From the NCBI GenBank assembly GCA_049975325.1, contig JBNGDW010000009.1, forward strand, positions 1-27,969: a stretch of 27,969 nt of DNA, written 5' to 3'. Positions 8,005 through 15,299 of this stretch are shown piece by piece (the stretch's first letter is position 1; each line of letters starts with the position of its first letter). The position numbers were made by a program, and so were the translations under genes. Origin of the DNA: JBNGDW01 sp049975325 (GTDB taxonomy: Bacteria; Cloacimonadota; Cloacimonadia; JGIOTU-2; JBNGDW01). The notes beneath the pieces were generated by a model. That model searched no databases and was not told where the DNA came from. It saw only the letters and a program-made list of their open reading frames with translations.

Positions 8005-8826
8005 ATGAAAATAAGAAATCCGGCAGTGGCTGGACAGTTCTATCCGGCATATCCTGCTAAATTGAAAAATGATATCGAAGAATATCTGAATAATGCGGAG
8101 TTGAAAAAAGATTATACCAATGTATTTGCCTTAATCTCTCCCCATGCAGGCTATATCTTCTCTGGCCAGACTGCCGCTTATGGGTACAAAACAATCTATG
8201 GGAAGCACTATGATACTGTGGTTGTGCTGGCACCGTCTCATCATATAGTGGAGTGTGCTGTAGCCGTATGTGACTACGATTATTATCAGACTCCTCTGGG
8301 GAATATCCCTGTAGAAAAGGATATTGTAAACGAGTTGGTAAAATACGCTCCGATTGATTACTCCGAAGCAACTCACAAAATGGAACATTCTCTTGAAGTC
8401 CAGCTTCCATTTTTGCAAACTGTGCTCTCTGATTTTTCCCTTGTGCCAATTGTTATTGCATATCAATCCCTTTCCACAGCACAAAGGCTTTCAGAAATTC
8501 TGTATGATTTATTCGAGAGTAGTGATAAAGATATTCTTTTTGTCTTAAGCTCAGATTTATCTCACTATCATGATGCTAAAACAGCAGAAGGACTTGATAA
8601 AAGGCTTATAAATGGGGTAGAGAAAATGAATGTCCGATTATTGGATGAGCTTATTCGAACCGGATCCGCAGAAGCCTGTGGTTTTGCCTGTATTGAGACA
8701 GGTATGCTACTTGCCGAAAAGTTTAATCATCAGAATGTTGATATCTTTAACTACACCCATTCTGGAATGGTTATAGGTGACTATTCACAGGTGGTTGGCT
8801 ACCTTTCAGCAGTTTTCTATCGATAA
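8005..8826 (+). CDS. amrB: AmmeMemoRadiSam system protein B (MEMO1 family)
   Basis: The 273-residue product belongs to the MEMO1 family, related in fold to class III extradiol dioxygenases, whose bacterial role is unsettled. Typical features run in order: NPAVAGQFYP at the start, SPHAGYIFSGQ, LAPSHH, MEHSLEVQLPFLQ, SSDLSHYH and a C-terminal HSGMVIGDYSQVVGY. The conserved His residues of the SPHAGY and PSHH blocks are retained. A strong AGGAGGT (7995-8001) lies 3 nt before the ATG. amrA follows after 9 nt. The third component, a radical SAM protein, is not in the window. Confidence 0.93.
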   Translation: MKIRNPAVAGQFYPAYPAKLKNDIEEYLNNAELKKDYTNVFALISPHAGYIFSGQTAAYGYKTIYGKHYDTVVVLAPSHHIVECAVAVCDYDYYQTPLGNIPVEKDIVNELVKYAPIDYSEATHKMEHSLEVQLPFLQTVLSDFSLVPIVIAYQSLSTAQRLSEILYDLFESSDKDILFVLSSDLSHYHDAKTAEGLDKRLINGVEKMNVRLLDELIRTGSAEACGFACIETGMLLAEKFNHQNVDIFNYTHSGMVIGDYSQVVGYLSAVFYR

Positions 8827-8835
8827 GGTGGAACA

Positions 8836-9459
8836 ATGGAAAGAGAGGGAAGCGTTAATTTAGGATTAGATAAGAATCAGCAGCAATTTCTTCTCGCAGT
8901 GGCTAAGGAGGCTATATACGCAAAATTATTAGGCAATTCTCTGCCTAAGTATAATCTTAATGATACTCTCTTAAATGAGAAGCGAGGAGCATTTGTCACC
9001 CTTCATAAACCGGGGAGATTGCGTGGATGTATTGGCTATATAGTTGGAATTGCGCCACTGGTTGAGACTGTGCAGCAGATGGCAATCGCAGCTGCGTTTG
9101 AAGATCCCCGTTTCCCACCGATTCAGTTGGAAGAGTTTGAGCATCTTAATATAGAAATTTCTGTTTTGACTCCTTTAAAGCGAGTAAAAGAGATCAGGGA
9201 GATCAAAATCGGTCGAGATGGACTCCTTATTAGGAAGGGGTTTTATCAGGGACTTCTGCTTCCTCAGGTTGCCGAAGAGGAAGGTTGGGATATAGAGACA
9301 TTTTTGCAGCATACTTGTCTAAAAGCAGGACTTTCGCCTGATTCATGGAAAGAGGCAGATACAGTTATTGAAAGGTTTTCTGCTCAGATATTTGATGCAG
9401 ATGTGCCGAAAATTCTTGACAAAGATAAGGTACTTGCTAAATTTAACAATAGGAATTGA
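8836..9459 (+). CDS. amrA: AmmeMemoRadiSam system protein A (AMMECR1 domain)
   Basis: The 207-residue product carries a full AMMECR1 domain: GAFVTLHKPGRLRGCIGY, then AFEDPRFPPIQLEEF, an ISVLTPL block, GLLIRKGFYQGLLLPQVA and WDIETFLQHTCLKAGL. The Cys in RGCIGY is the family's conserved residue. AMMECR1 proteins have no established bacterial reaction; the domain co-occurs with MEMO1-like and radical SAM proteins, and here amrB lies immediately upstream. AAGGTGG precedes the ATG. Only 4 nt separate the stop from tRNA-Gly, so read-through co-transcription with the tRNA cluster is likely. Confidence 0.93.
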   Translation: MEREGSVNLGLDKNQQQFLLAVAKEAIYAKLLGNSLPKYNLNDTLLNEKRGAFVTLHKPGRLRGCIGYIVGIAPLVETVQQMAIAAAFEDPRFPPIQLEEFEHLNIEISVLTPLKRVKEIREIKIGRDGLLIRKGFYQGLLLPQVAEEEGWDIETFLQHTCLKAGLSPDSWKEADTVIERFSAQIFDADVPKILDKDKVLAKFNNRN

Positions 9460-9463
9460 GTAA

Positions 9464-9538
9464 GCGGGAATAGCTCAGAGGTAGAGCCCTACCTTGCCAA
9501 GGTAGTTGTCGCGGGTTCGAATCCCGTTTCCCGCTCCA
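9464..9538 (+). tRNA. tRNA-Gly (GCC), CCA encoded
   Basis: The acceptor arms GCGGGAA and TTCCCGC pair perfectly. The anticodon loop is TTGCCAA (anticodon GCC) on a CTACC/GGTAG stem, and a GGTTCGAATCC T-arm is present. The CCA end is encoded at 9536-9538. It is the first of three tRNAs and lies 4 nt after amrA. Confidence 0.96.
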
Positions 9539-9543
9539 TTTTT

Positions 9544-9619
9544 GGCGGCATAGCCAAGTGGCTAAGGCAAGGGTCTGCAAAATCCTTATTCCCCGGTTCA
9601 AGTCCGGGTGCCGCCTCCA
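9544..9619 (+). tRNA. tRNA-Cys (GCA), CCA encoded
   Basis: The acceptor arms GGCGGCA and TGCCGCC pair fully. The anticodon loop is CTGCAAA (anticodon GCA), and the T-arm carries GGTTCAAGTCC. The CCA is at 9617-9619. It is separated from tRNA-Gly by 5 nt. Confidence 0.96.
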
Positions 9620-9627
9620 TATTTTTT

Positions 9628-9716
9628 GCCAGAGTGGCGGAATAGGTAGACGCATCGGACTTAAAATCCGATGTCCCGTTAGGGACGTGCCGGTTCAAGT
9701 CCGGCCTCTGGTACCA
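9628..9716 (+). tRNA. tRNA-Leu (TAA), CCA encoded
   Basis: The acceptor arms GCCAGAG and CTCTGGT pair with a terminal G-T. The anticodon loop is CTTAAAA (anticodon TAA). A long variable arm (TGTCCCGTTAGGGACG) marks it as class II, as expected for Leu. The CCA is at 9714-9716. Confidence 0.96.
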
Positions 9717-9826
9717 TTTTGAAAGAAATTATCTATTCATAAAAATGTTCGCCTTAGAATAGTTTCTGCTCACTTTCAACACTTCTTACAAAGGGGCTTC
9801 GATTCATATTTAGCAATAACATTTAT

Positions 9827-10405
9827 TCAGAAAATACCAGCGCATACCCCTATATACCCACCCACAAGTACATCGCTTAGATAATGCTCATTCAGGATTA
9901 GTCTGCTTGCGGAGAGAAGAATAGCCAAATCTATCCAGACTGCTTTATATTTTGGTTTCATCTTCGAAAGTACGGTCATAAAAGCGAAACTTGGAGCAGC
10001 ATGGGCAGATGGGAAGGACATCTTAGCATAAGCGCACGAAAAAAAACCGAATCCATATAATCCTTCGGTAAATAGTAATTCTGGCCTATATCTACCAAAC
10101 AAAAATTTAAGTATGTGTGCACCTATCCATGCTGAAAATATGGCTATAGCAAAAAGAAAAGAGGGTGAACCGATAATCTTTTGTTCTCCTTTTCGCCATT
10201 TTCTTCCCAAATTTAATATACATAAAGCCACGATGATCCAGATGATAATAATGCTATGAGTTATTACTGTGAAAATATTTACTACTGGCAAAGGGGCAGA
10301 AGCAAGAAGATAAGCAAGAGGCTTATCAATGAAAAGCAGGGAGACAACACTTGCTATTATTGTTCCGATTGTTATAGGAAGAAGTTTATGCAAGCCGTGA
10401 CACAT
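9827..10405 (-). CDS. PAP2-superfamily membrane phosphatase
   Basis: PAP2 enzymes hydrolyse lipid phosphates or diphosphates; relatives include undecaprenyl-diphosphate and phosphatidylglycerophosphate phosphatases. All three catalytic motifs are visible in this 192-residue polytopic protein: KFLFGRYRP (K-x6-RP), FPSAHAAPSF with the catalytic His, and SRLILNEHYLSD (SR-x5-H-x3-D). About five or six membrane segments surround them. No clear Shine-Dalgarno sequence precedes the ATG at 10405. A role in recycling the lipid carrier for the wall machinery encoded nearby is plausible, but the substrate cannot be read from sequence. Confidence 0.88.
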   Translation of the reverse strand: MCHGLHKLLPITIGTIIASVVSLLFIDKPLAYLLASAPLPVVNIFTVITHSIIIIWIIVALCILNLGRKWRKGEQKIIGSPSFLFAIAIFSAWIGAHILKFLFGRYRPELLFTEGLYGFGFFSCAYAKMSFPSAHAAPSFAFMTVLSKMKPKYKAVWIDLAILLSASRLILNEHYLSDVLVGGYIGVCAGIF

Positions 10406-10727
10406 CTATTCTTTAAAGTTAAATTTTAGAATTTTTTGGGGTGCAGTAATCCCCGTAAATCTGTCCATAGGGCAAGCAAAAGAACATGGCGGAAGGAAAA
10501 CAGAGGAAAGATGAGACGGGGAGAATGGGAGAAAGGGTGACAGGGAGACTGGGAGACAGGGAGAAATGGGGAAAAGGAGAAAAGGAAACGGGAAACATGG
10601 AACAATTCTCCGCCAGCTGGCGGATATTTCACTGGGTTTTACCTTTTATTTTTTCATTATTCATTTTTCATTGCTTCTTCGCTTCTTCTTCGTGCTCTTT
10701 GTGTTAAAAGAAATCGGTGCTTGTGAT
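10406..10727. other. Intergenic region with repeats, no gene
   Basis: This region of about 320 bp between the PAP2 and cyclophilin genes holds a small GGGG/CCCC inverted repeat (10437-10455 region), the purine-rich repeat copy 1 (10489-10624) and a pyrimidine-rich tail containing TTCATTATTCATTTTTCATT (10653-10672). Open frames crossing it are made of repeat units and have low-complexity products, so none is called. No intrinsic terminator for the minus-strand cyclophilin gene was found. Confidence 0.7.
10489..10624 (+). repeat. Purine-rich period-8 repeat, copy 1, ending in a palindrome
   Basis: G-runs begin at about 10519, 10527, 10535, 10543, 10551, 10559 and 10568, so the unit GGGAGANN recurs every 8 bp, with one extra base before the last. 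The copy starts with GCGGAAGG...CAGAGG and ends with CAATTCTCCGCCAGCTGGCG followed by GA. That end includes the perfect 16-bp palindrome at 10609-10624. The second copy at 11486-11636 has the same beginning, period and end. The regular G3 runs with about 5-nt loops could form G-quadruplexes. Confidence 0.85.
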
Positions 10728-11411
10728 TTACTTCACAATCTCTATAGATTCGATTACGACATCTTCTTTAGGCCAATCTTTTAGTCCTGTCTTTGGGTTT
10801 ACACCTGTGGGTACTTTTTTGATTTTATTTACTACATCCATTCCCTCAACAACTTTGCCAAAGACAGCATATCCATATCCAGCAGGTGTATTATTCCGAT
10901 GGTCCAGATAAATGTTGTCATTTACATTTATAAAGAATTGTGTGGTTGCAGAGTGGATTTGATTGGTACGAGCCATTGCTATGGTTCCGGTTAGATTACC
11001 CAGTCCATTTCCGGCTTCATTTTTTATTGGGGGACGGGTCGGTTTTTTCATCTCATAATTCTGATCAAAACCACCACCTTGAATCATAAAGCCATCTATC
11101 ACTCTATGGAAGAGCAGACTATCATAAAAGCCTTCGCTCACATACATAAGGAAATTCTCAACAGTGATAGGTGCTTTGTCTGGGTAGAGTTTAACTGTAA
11201 TGTCGCCATAATTTGTATGAATTACTACCAGGTTTTGGATTTGCTCCCCTTCCTTTCCTGTGGTATCAGCCGCTTCATCAATTTTACTTATCTCCCCTTG
11301 TATGCCAGCCTGGGCTAGCTCTCCGCCTGAGACAAGACTGGCAAAAAGGAGTATTATCATACTGCAAAGGCATAAAGCTTTGATTGATATTTGGGCATTT
11401 CTACTTTTCAT
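10728..11411 (-). CDS. Cyclophilin-type peptidyl-prolyl cis-trans isomerase, exported
   Basis: The 227-residue product has an N-terminal hydrophobic signal (about residues 10-28), a polar linker of about 30 residues and a cyclophilin domain from about residue 60. Motifs are FHRVIDGFMIQGGGF (active-site Arg and the QGG loop), TGTIAMART, TTQFFINVNDN and YAVFGKVVEGMDVV. It would catalyse proline isomerisation in folding proteins of the periplasm. The start is supported by GGAGGT about 6 nt upstream on the minus strand. The gene is flanked on both sides by the purine-rich repeats. The enzyme family is certain; the location is inferred from the signal. Confidence 0.92.
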   Translation of the reverse strand: MKSRNAQISIKALCLCSMIILLFASLVSGGELAQAGIQGEISKIDEAADTTGKEGEQIQNLVVIHTNYGDITVKLYPDKAPITVENFLMYVSEGFYDSLLFHRVIDGFMIQGGGFDQNYEMKKPTRPPIKNEAGNGLGNLTGTIAMARTNQIHSATTQFFINVNDNIYLDHRNNTPAGYGYAVFGKVVEGMDVVNKIKKVPTGVNPKTGLKDWPKEDVVIESIEIVK

Positions 11412-11485
11412 ATTCTACCTCCGTATTTAATTAAATTTTCATACATTCTGGTTTGGGACGAGATAAAAAGTCAACCTTTTATCAA

Positions 11486-11636
11486 GCGGAAGGTAGCAGA
11501 GGAGAAAAGATGACTGGGGGACGGGGAGGCTGGGAGACCGGGTGATAGGGGGACGAGGAGAAATGGTGACTGGGAGAAACGGAGGACGGAAGACGGAGGA
11601 GAAGAAACAGGAGACAATTCTCCGCCAGCTGGCGGA
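11486..11636 (+). repeat. Purine-rich period-8 repeat, copy 2, ending in a palindrome
   Basis: G-runs begin at about 11516, 11524, 11532, 11540 and 11548, with degenerate ones at 11557 and 11565 and a GGG at 11572, so the period is about 8 bp. The start (GCGGAAGG...CAGAGGAGAAAAGATGA) and the end with the palindrome TCCGCCAGCTGGCGGA (11621-11636) match copy 1. It lies about 75 bp upstream of the cyclophilin start; copy 1 lies about 100 bp beyond its stop. Confidence 0.85.
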
Positions 11637-11691
11637 TTCCAAATATCAAATAACAAACAAATTCTAATGTCTAAAATTCTAACCAGCTTTT

Positions 11692-11741
11692 GGAGTGCAA
11701 AATCCGTGATTTTGCATGCAACAACACGGTTATTGCGCTCC
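11692..11741. repeat. Long two-tier inverted repeat
   Basis: An outer stem GGAGTGCAA (11692-11700) pairs with TTGCGCTCC (11733-11741) with one G-T. An inner stem CCGTG (11704-11708) pairs with CACGG (11725-11729). The alternative hairpin GCAAAATC/GATTTTGC overlaps the left half. There is no adjacent T-run, so it is not a standard terminator. It may be a small RNA, a recombination end or a remnant of a repeat element. Confidence 0.45.
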
Positions 11742-11872
11742 ATAGGTTCTGCCATTAAATAGGACTTGTTTTTTTAACCACAAATTAACACTAATCCTTT
11801 TTTTAATTCTATTATTTTTTTCAATCGTTTAATTCTTCATTATTCATTGCTTTTTGCTTTGTCTTTCATCTT

Positions 11873-12313
11873 TCATTTGGCTAAATTTTTCTCTATTTCC
11901 TGCTTGGCAATAGCGTCACATTCTTCATTTTCTGGCTGGCCTTCGTGACCTTTTATCCAGTGCCAGTGCACATTATGTTTTCTACAAAGTGCATCAAGTG
12001 TCTTCCATAAAGCCTGATTTTTGACTGGTTTCTTCTGGCTATTTTTCCAACTCCGCTCTTTCCATCTTTGAAGCCATTCCATGATTCCTCTTTTTACATA
12101 TTGAGAATCAGTATAGATATTTACTTCGCATGGTTCTTTTAGCTGTTGTAAAGATTTGATCGCGGCTGTCAATTCCATAATATTATTGGTGGCATGCTCA
12201 AGATATCCAGAGATAATCTTCTTTTTATCTTTGTATTTCAAAATTGCAGCCCATCCACCGGGACCAGGATTGCCTTTGCAAGCCCCATCACAAAAGATAC
12301 AAACCTTTTTCAT
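11873..12313 (-). CDS. rnhA: Ribonuclease HI
   Basis: RNase HI cleaves the RNA strand of RNA-DNA hybrids and removes R-loops. At 146 residues it has the usual length, with the catalytic set Asp9 (FCDGAC), Glu47 (MELTAA), Asp69 (YTDSQYV) and Asp133 (ECDAIA), plus the loop His123 in WIKGHEG. The basic-protrusion region with WLQRWKERSWK is present. Upstream on the minus strand, a perfect 5-bp hairpin (12320-12333, GTGTC/GACAC) overlaps the AGGA ribosome site and could lower translation. It follows the amidohydrolase gene after 39 bp on the same strand. RNase HII is also encoded in the window. Confidence 0.96.
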   Translation of the reverse strand: MKKVCIFCDGACKGNPGPGGWAAILKYKDKKKIISGYLEHATNNIMELTAAIKSLQQLKEPCEVNIYTDSQYVKRGIMEWLQRWKERSWKNSQKKPVKNQALWKTLDALCRKHNVHWHWIKGHEGQPENEECDAIAKQEIEKNLAK

Positions 12314-12352
12314 ACTTTTGTGTCCTACGACACTTTTATAGAACCTTGCCTA

Positions 12353-13585
12353 TTATTTTTTACGAATTATCTTGCCTTCAGCCACGACGAGTAAGGGGAA
12401 AGCGGCGAGTTCCAAGGGGTGTCTATCCCATACCACGAGGCTTGCCAGCTTCCCAGGTTCAATTGTGCCCAATATGCTGTCTATTCCCAAAATCTTGGCA
12501 TTCTTATGGGTTATCAGGGAGATTGATGCATTATCGTTCATGCCTTGTATTAAGAAGAATTTTAAAGTATCTCGTATTGCCATAGAATGGATTACAGGAT
12601 GGTCAGTCATCAAACCGAAAAATGCACAAGACTGCATCAGCAGCGCAGCATTTTGATAATATGCATGTTTTAGTTCCACTTTATATCCAAGGGAACCGAG
12701 AGGGCCATAAACAACAGGGATATTGTGCTCTCCCAACTCATCAAAAATTTCTTTATGAAAAACATCACCGGTATGATCAGCAGTTGCATTCAGATGATAT
12801 TTTTTCATCAATTCTATGAGGTAAAGGATATCATCTTCTTTGTGGACATGCACTTTAACAGTTTTTGGCCCTAGCAGCAAGTCTGAGATTGCTTGTTCTT
12901 CGGGGCTTAGCGACAACTCATATTCTCTTTCAATGAGTTTTTGCTCGGAGTAATAGTCCGGCTCTGTGATTTTTTTCTCTTTTGCCTTCTGGGCGAGGTG
13001 GTTTAGTTTTTTTTCTTTCTCAAGTTTTGCCTTTTCTCTTTTTTGCAAAACTTCATCGAATTTTTTTTCTAGAAGGGCATAAATACCCATTCTGGTATTT
13101 GGTCGAGCTCCTTTCCAGGCCACCGTTGAGCGAGGATTAAACCCTAAAGCCATTTTATAACCATAATCTTTTATTAGTGCTTCTTTTCGATTTCTTGCGA
13201 AATTCCGTATAACTCTTGCCTTGCCGCCGATCAGATTTCCGCTACCAGGGACTACACAGCTGTATAGCACCCCAAAGTCCACTGTATCTTGAAATGCCCG
13301 GTCATCAAAGTAAATACTGTTAAGGGGATCGTTTAAGGGTAGAATCTGATCTAAAATATCATTTGCCTCAGATTCAGTAGAAGGTTCTCCTTCTCTATCC
13401 ATGCCAATGTGTGAATGCGCATCAATAAAAGCAGGTGTGACCACACCCTCATAATCAGCCTTGCCTATTGCTGGGCTAACATCTACAATCTTATCCCCTT
13501 CAATAACAACCATCTTATCTGCTTGTTTCTTCTCTCCATCAAATAATGTCGTTGCTTTGATTTTGAGGGATTGTTTTTCACTCAT
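12353..13585 (-). CDS. Metal-dependent amidohydrolase (imidazolonepropionase-like)
   Basis: The 410-residue product belongs to the amidohydrolase superfamily. It has an N-terminal beta-sandwich segment (MVVIEGDKIVDV), the metal-binding HxH motif in DAHSHIG, a VHVHKEDD segment, ADHTGD and the late TDHP that supplies the last metal-site Asp. The C-terminus has the family's usual NAKILGID...GTIEPGKLASLVVWD ending. Residues about 175-225 form a Lys/Glu-rich helical insert. AAGGAGT precedes the ATG. The substrate is not predictable: relatives hydrolyse cyclic amides, dipeptides and other amides. Probable operon with rnhA. Confidence 0.85.
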   Translation of the reverse strand: MSEKQSLKIKATTLFDGEKKQADKMVVIEGDKIVDVSPAIGKADYEGVVTPAFIDAHSHIGMDREGEPSTESEANDILDQILPLNDPLNSIYFDDRAFQDTVDFGVLYSCVVPGSGNLIGGKARVIRNFARNRKEALIKDYGYKMALGFNPRSTVAWKGARPNTRMGIYALLEKKFDEVLQKREKAKLEKEKKLNHLAQKAKEKKITEPDYYSEQKLIEREYELSLSPEEQAISDLLLGPKTVKVHVHKEDDILYLIELMKKYHLNATADHTGDVFHKEIFDELGEHNIPVVYGPLGSLGYKVELKHAYYQNAALLMQSCAFFGLMTDHPVIHSMAIRDTLKFFLIQGMNDNASISLITHKNAKILGIDSILGTIEPGKLASLVVWDRHPLELAAFPLLVVAEGKIIRKK

Positions 13586-13630
13586 TATTGAACTCCTTAC
13601 TTAGAAAGTATTATTATGGTTTTTGGGGAA

Positions 13631-14002
13631 CTAGAGCAAACTACCCTTTGAAAATATTATTGAAGATATGCTTATTCCTGCTACTAAGAGAAAAATTACT
13701 CCTGCTACAGAAATTAGCAATAAAATACCTTGGATTGTAAAATAGACACGGATTTTTGCCATCATTTCAACTAATGCAGTAGGATTGTTGCGTATCGTTG
13801 CCTCATCAATTTTATTCCCAGCTTGTAAAAGAAGAATGCCCATCCATATAGGTATCCAGGCGACAAGTATGCCGACAATTGTAAGCGCATAAAGGATACC
13901 TATGATGATTGTTATTACGCCAAGAAATTTCATCCATCCCTTGGCGTTTCTACCCTCGATAGCAATTTGGTTGACAATACTATCAGTACTTATTCCATTC
14001 AT
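13631..14002 (-). CDS. Small membrane protein, DUF5362-like
   Basis: The 123-residue product has a polar N-terminus, two hydrophobic segments (about residues 25-60) with the motif GILVAWIPIWMGILLLQAG, an amphipathic middle and a C-terminal hydrophobic segment (about 90-117). The WxKFLGV...IPIWMGILLLQA pattern recalls the DUF5362 family of unknown function. A GAGGGAGGG ribosome site precedes the ATG. It lies 46 bp upstream of the amidohydrolase gene on the same strand. No function can be assigned. Confidence 0.6.
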   Translation of the reverse strand: MNGISTDSIVNQIAIEGRNAKGWMKFLGVITIIIGILYALTIVGILVAWIPIWMGILLLQAGNKIDEATIRNNPTALVEMMAKIRVYFTIQGILLLISVAGVIFLLVAGISISSIIFSKGSLL

Positions 14003-14304
14003 TTTCCCTCCCTCTTAAGGAATTTTATAAAATAAGGGAAATTTATGATTTAAATGTCAAGAAAAATAAGAAGGGGCTCGATATAAAGAAAATGGCTTGA
14101 AGAAATGGAGATTATTTGCTTGAAAGAAAATGGAAATAACTTTCGCAATGAATCAACTGTCTGATGGAATCTATAAAATAAAATATAAAAATAAGCCCCC
14201 AACAGATGGGCATCTATAGGCAATTTTGATAAATCTTGACAAGATGACTTATTAAATAAAATTATGTACTATATTTGATATAATTTTCTAAAAGAGAATG
14301 AGAT
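14003..14304. promoter_or_regulatory. Divergent promoter region between the small membrane protein and M23 genes
   Basis: This 302-bp AT-rich region separates divergent genes. Facing right, TTGACA at 14236-14241 is followed after 15 bp by TAAAAT (14257-14262), about 42 bp upstream of the M23 peptidase start. Facing left, TTGACA lies at 14060-14055 (minus strand) with only a weak -10 about 19 bp on. A near-direct repeat GATGG-(A/GC)ATCTATA occurs around 14163-14174 and 14215-14226 and might be an operator. No gene was found. Confidence 0.4.
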
Positions 14305-15288
14305 ATGACAAGGAAAAAGGTATGGCAATTTCTTGTAACTAACGCAGATTCGCCGGAAGTGAAAAGTTTTAGCTATTCGCATCGGACCGTAATGGTAGTG
14401 CTGATCGTAATAATAATTTTGCTTCTTGCTAGCGGCGCTATTGCGGTTTTATTTTTTACAAATGAAGTTGATAGAAACGAGCTACAAAAACTGCGAGTGC
14501 ATAATGTAAAGTTAAATTCAGAAATAGAGGAAATAGATTCTATGCTCGATTCTATCCAGATGAAACTTGATGAGTTAGAAGAAAAAGAGAAGAAGATGCG
14601 AGAGCTGAATAGCATGCGTCCAATTGATGAGCAAATTAGGCAAATGGGCGTAGGGGGCATTCAGTTTGTTGATTCCACATTTTATTACATAGATACCACC
14701 TTGTTTAAGTTACACAACGCGGTTCTGAATAAGCTGGAGATGATAAGCCGACGAGTAGATTTTGAATTGCAGAATTACGAAGAAGTTATAGAATATCTCG
14801 AAGTAAAAAATCTAGTTTTTCAGCATACTCCATCAATCTGGCCTGCTCCAGGGAATATAACAGAACAGTATGGGTACCGAATGCATCCGATAAAAAAATA
14901 TTATCATTTTCACCATGGTATTGATATTGCGAATAGACTCGGTACACCTGTTTATGCCACGGCAAATGGGAGAGTGGTAGAGATTGGTTATGACCGAGAT
15001 TATGGGCAATATATTCTTATTGATCATGGGTACGGCTATAATACATTTTATGCACATTTAAGTAAAATATATGTTCATCGGAATGAATCTGTAACAAAGT
15101 ATCAGATAATTGCGGAAATAGGAAATTCTGGCAGTTCCACCGGACCTCATTTGCACTATGAAGTGCGGAGATATGGGAGAAGCACAAATCCTATACCTTA
15201 TCTTGATAAGAAAAAGTCTACTTTTGTGTTAGATAACAGCCACTATAATTTAGTCAGGCGAAATGGGGGCTTTAAGGAAGAAATATAA
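14305..15288 (+). CDS. Membrane-anchored M23 (LytM-type) metallopeptidase
   Basis: The 327-residue product has one membrane segment (about residues 28-52), a coiled coil (about 57-105, rich in EIEEIDSML and LDELEEKEKK), a helical linker and a C-terminal M23 domain starting near WPAPGNITEQYGYR. The zinc ligands are visible: HHGIDIA (H-x3-D) and GPHLHYE (HxH). M23 enzymes cut peptidoglycan cross-bridges or stems, or act as EnvC/NlpD-like activators of amidases; because the metal ligands are intact here, activity is likely. It lies in the periplasm, anchored by the N-terminus. A putative promoter lies upstream. It could serve division or elongation. Confidence 0.9.
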   Translation: MTRKKVWQFLVTNADSPEVKSFSYSHRTVMVVLIVIIILLLASGAIAVLFFTNEVDRNELQKLRVHNVKLNSEIEEIDSMLDSIQMKLDELEEKEKKMRELNSMRPIDEQIRQMGVGGIQFVDSTFYYIDTTLFKLHNAVLNKLEMISRRVDFELQNYEEVIEYLEVKNLVFQHTPSIWPAPGNITEQYGYRMHPIKKYYHFHHGIDIANRLGTPVYATANGRVVEIGYDRDYGQYILIDHGYGYNTFYAHLSKIYVHRNESVTKYQIIAEIGNSGSSTGPHLHYEVRRYGRSTNPIPYLDKKKSTFVLDNSHYNLVRRNGGFKEEI

Positions 15289-15299
15289 AGGTAATAGGT

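Larger units (their letters stand above)
11412..11872. other. Intergenic region with repeats and a structured inverted repeat, no gene
   Basis: This 461-bp gap holds the purine-rich repeat copy 2 (11486-11636), an A/T-rich stretch of short CAAATA/CAAATAA-like units (11641-11683), a long inverted repeat (11692-11741) and a pyrimidine-rich tail with TTCATTATTCATTGCTT (11836-11852), which resembles the tail next to copy 1. Short minus-strand frames here have repeat-derived products and are not called. Confidence 0.7.

Noticed and set aside
8057..8484. Two long overlapping minus-strand frames opposite amrB
   Set aside because: amrB is a clear family member on the plus strand, and the opposite products are of odd composition with no motif.
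9443..9698. Minus-strand frames across the three tRNA genes
   Set aside because: They are translations of tRNA complements (for example RDSNPR-like and GLEPG-like strings), a common annotation artefact.
10486..10784. Frames within the purine-rich repeat and its flank
   Set aside because: The products are made of repeated Gly/Glu/Arg-rich 8-bp units with no ribosome site, so this is repeat DNA, not a gene.
10489..11636. The two repeats as a CRISPR array
   Set aside because: There are no constant 25-40 bp repeats with unique spacers; the period is 8 bp and the units are degenerate, and no cas genes are present.
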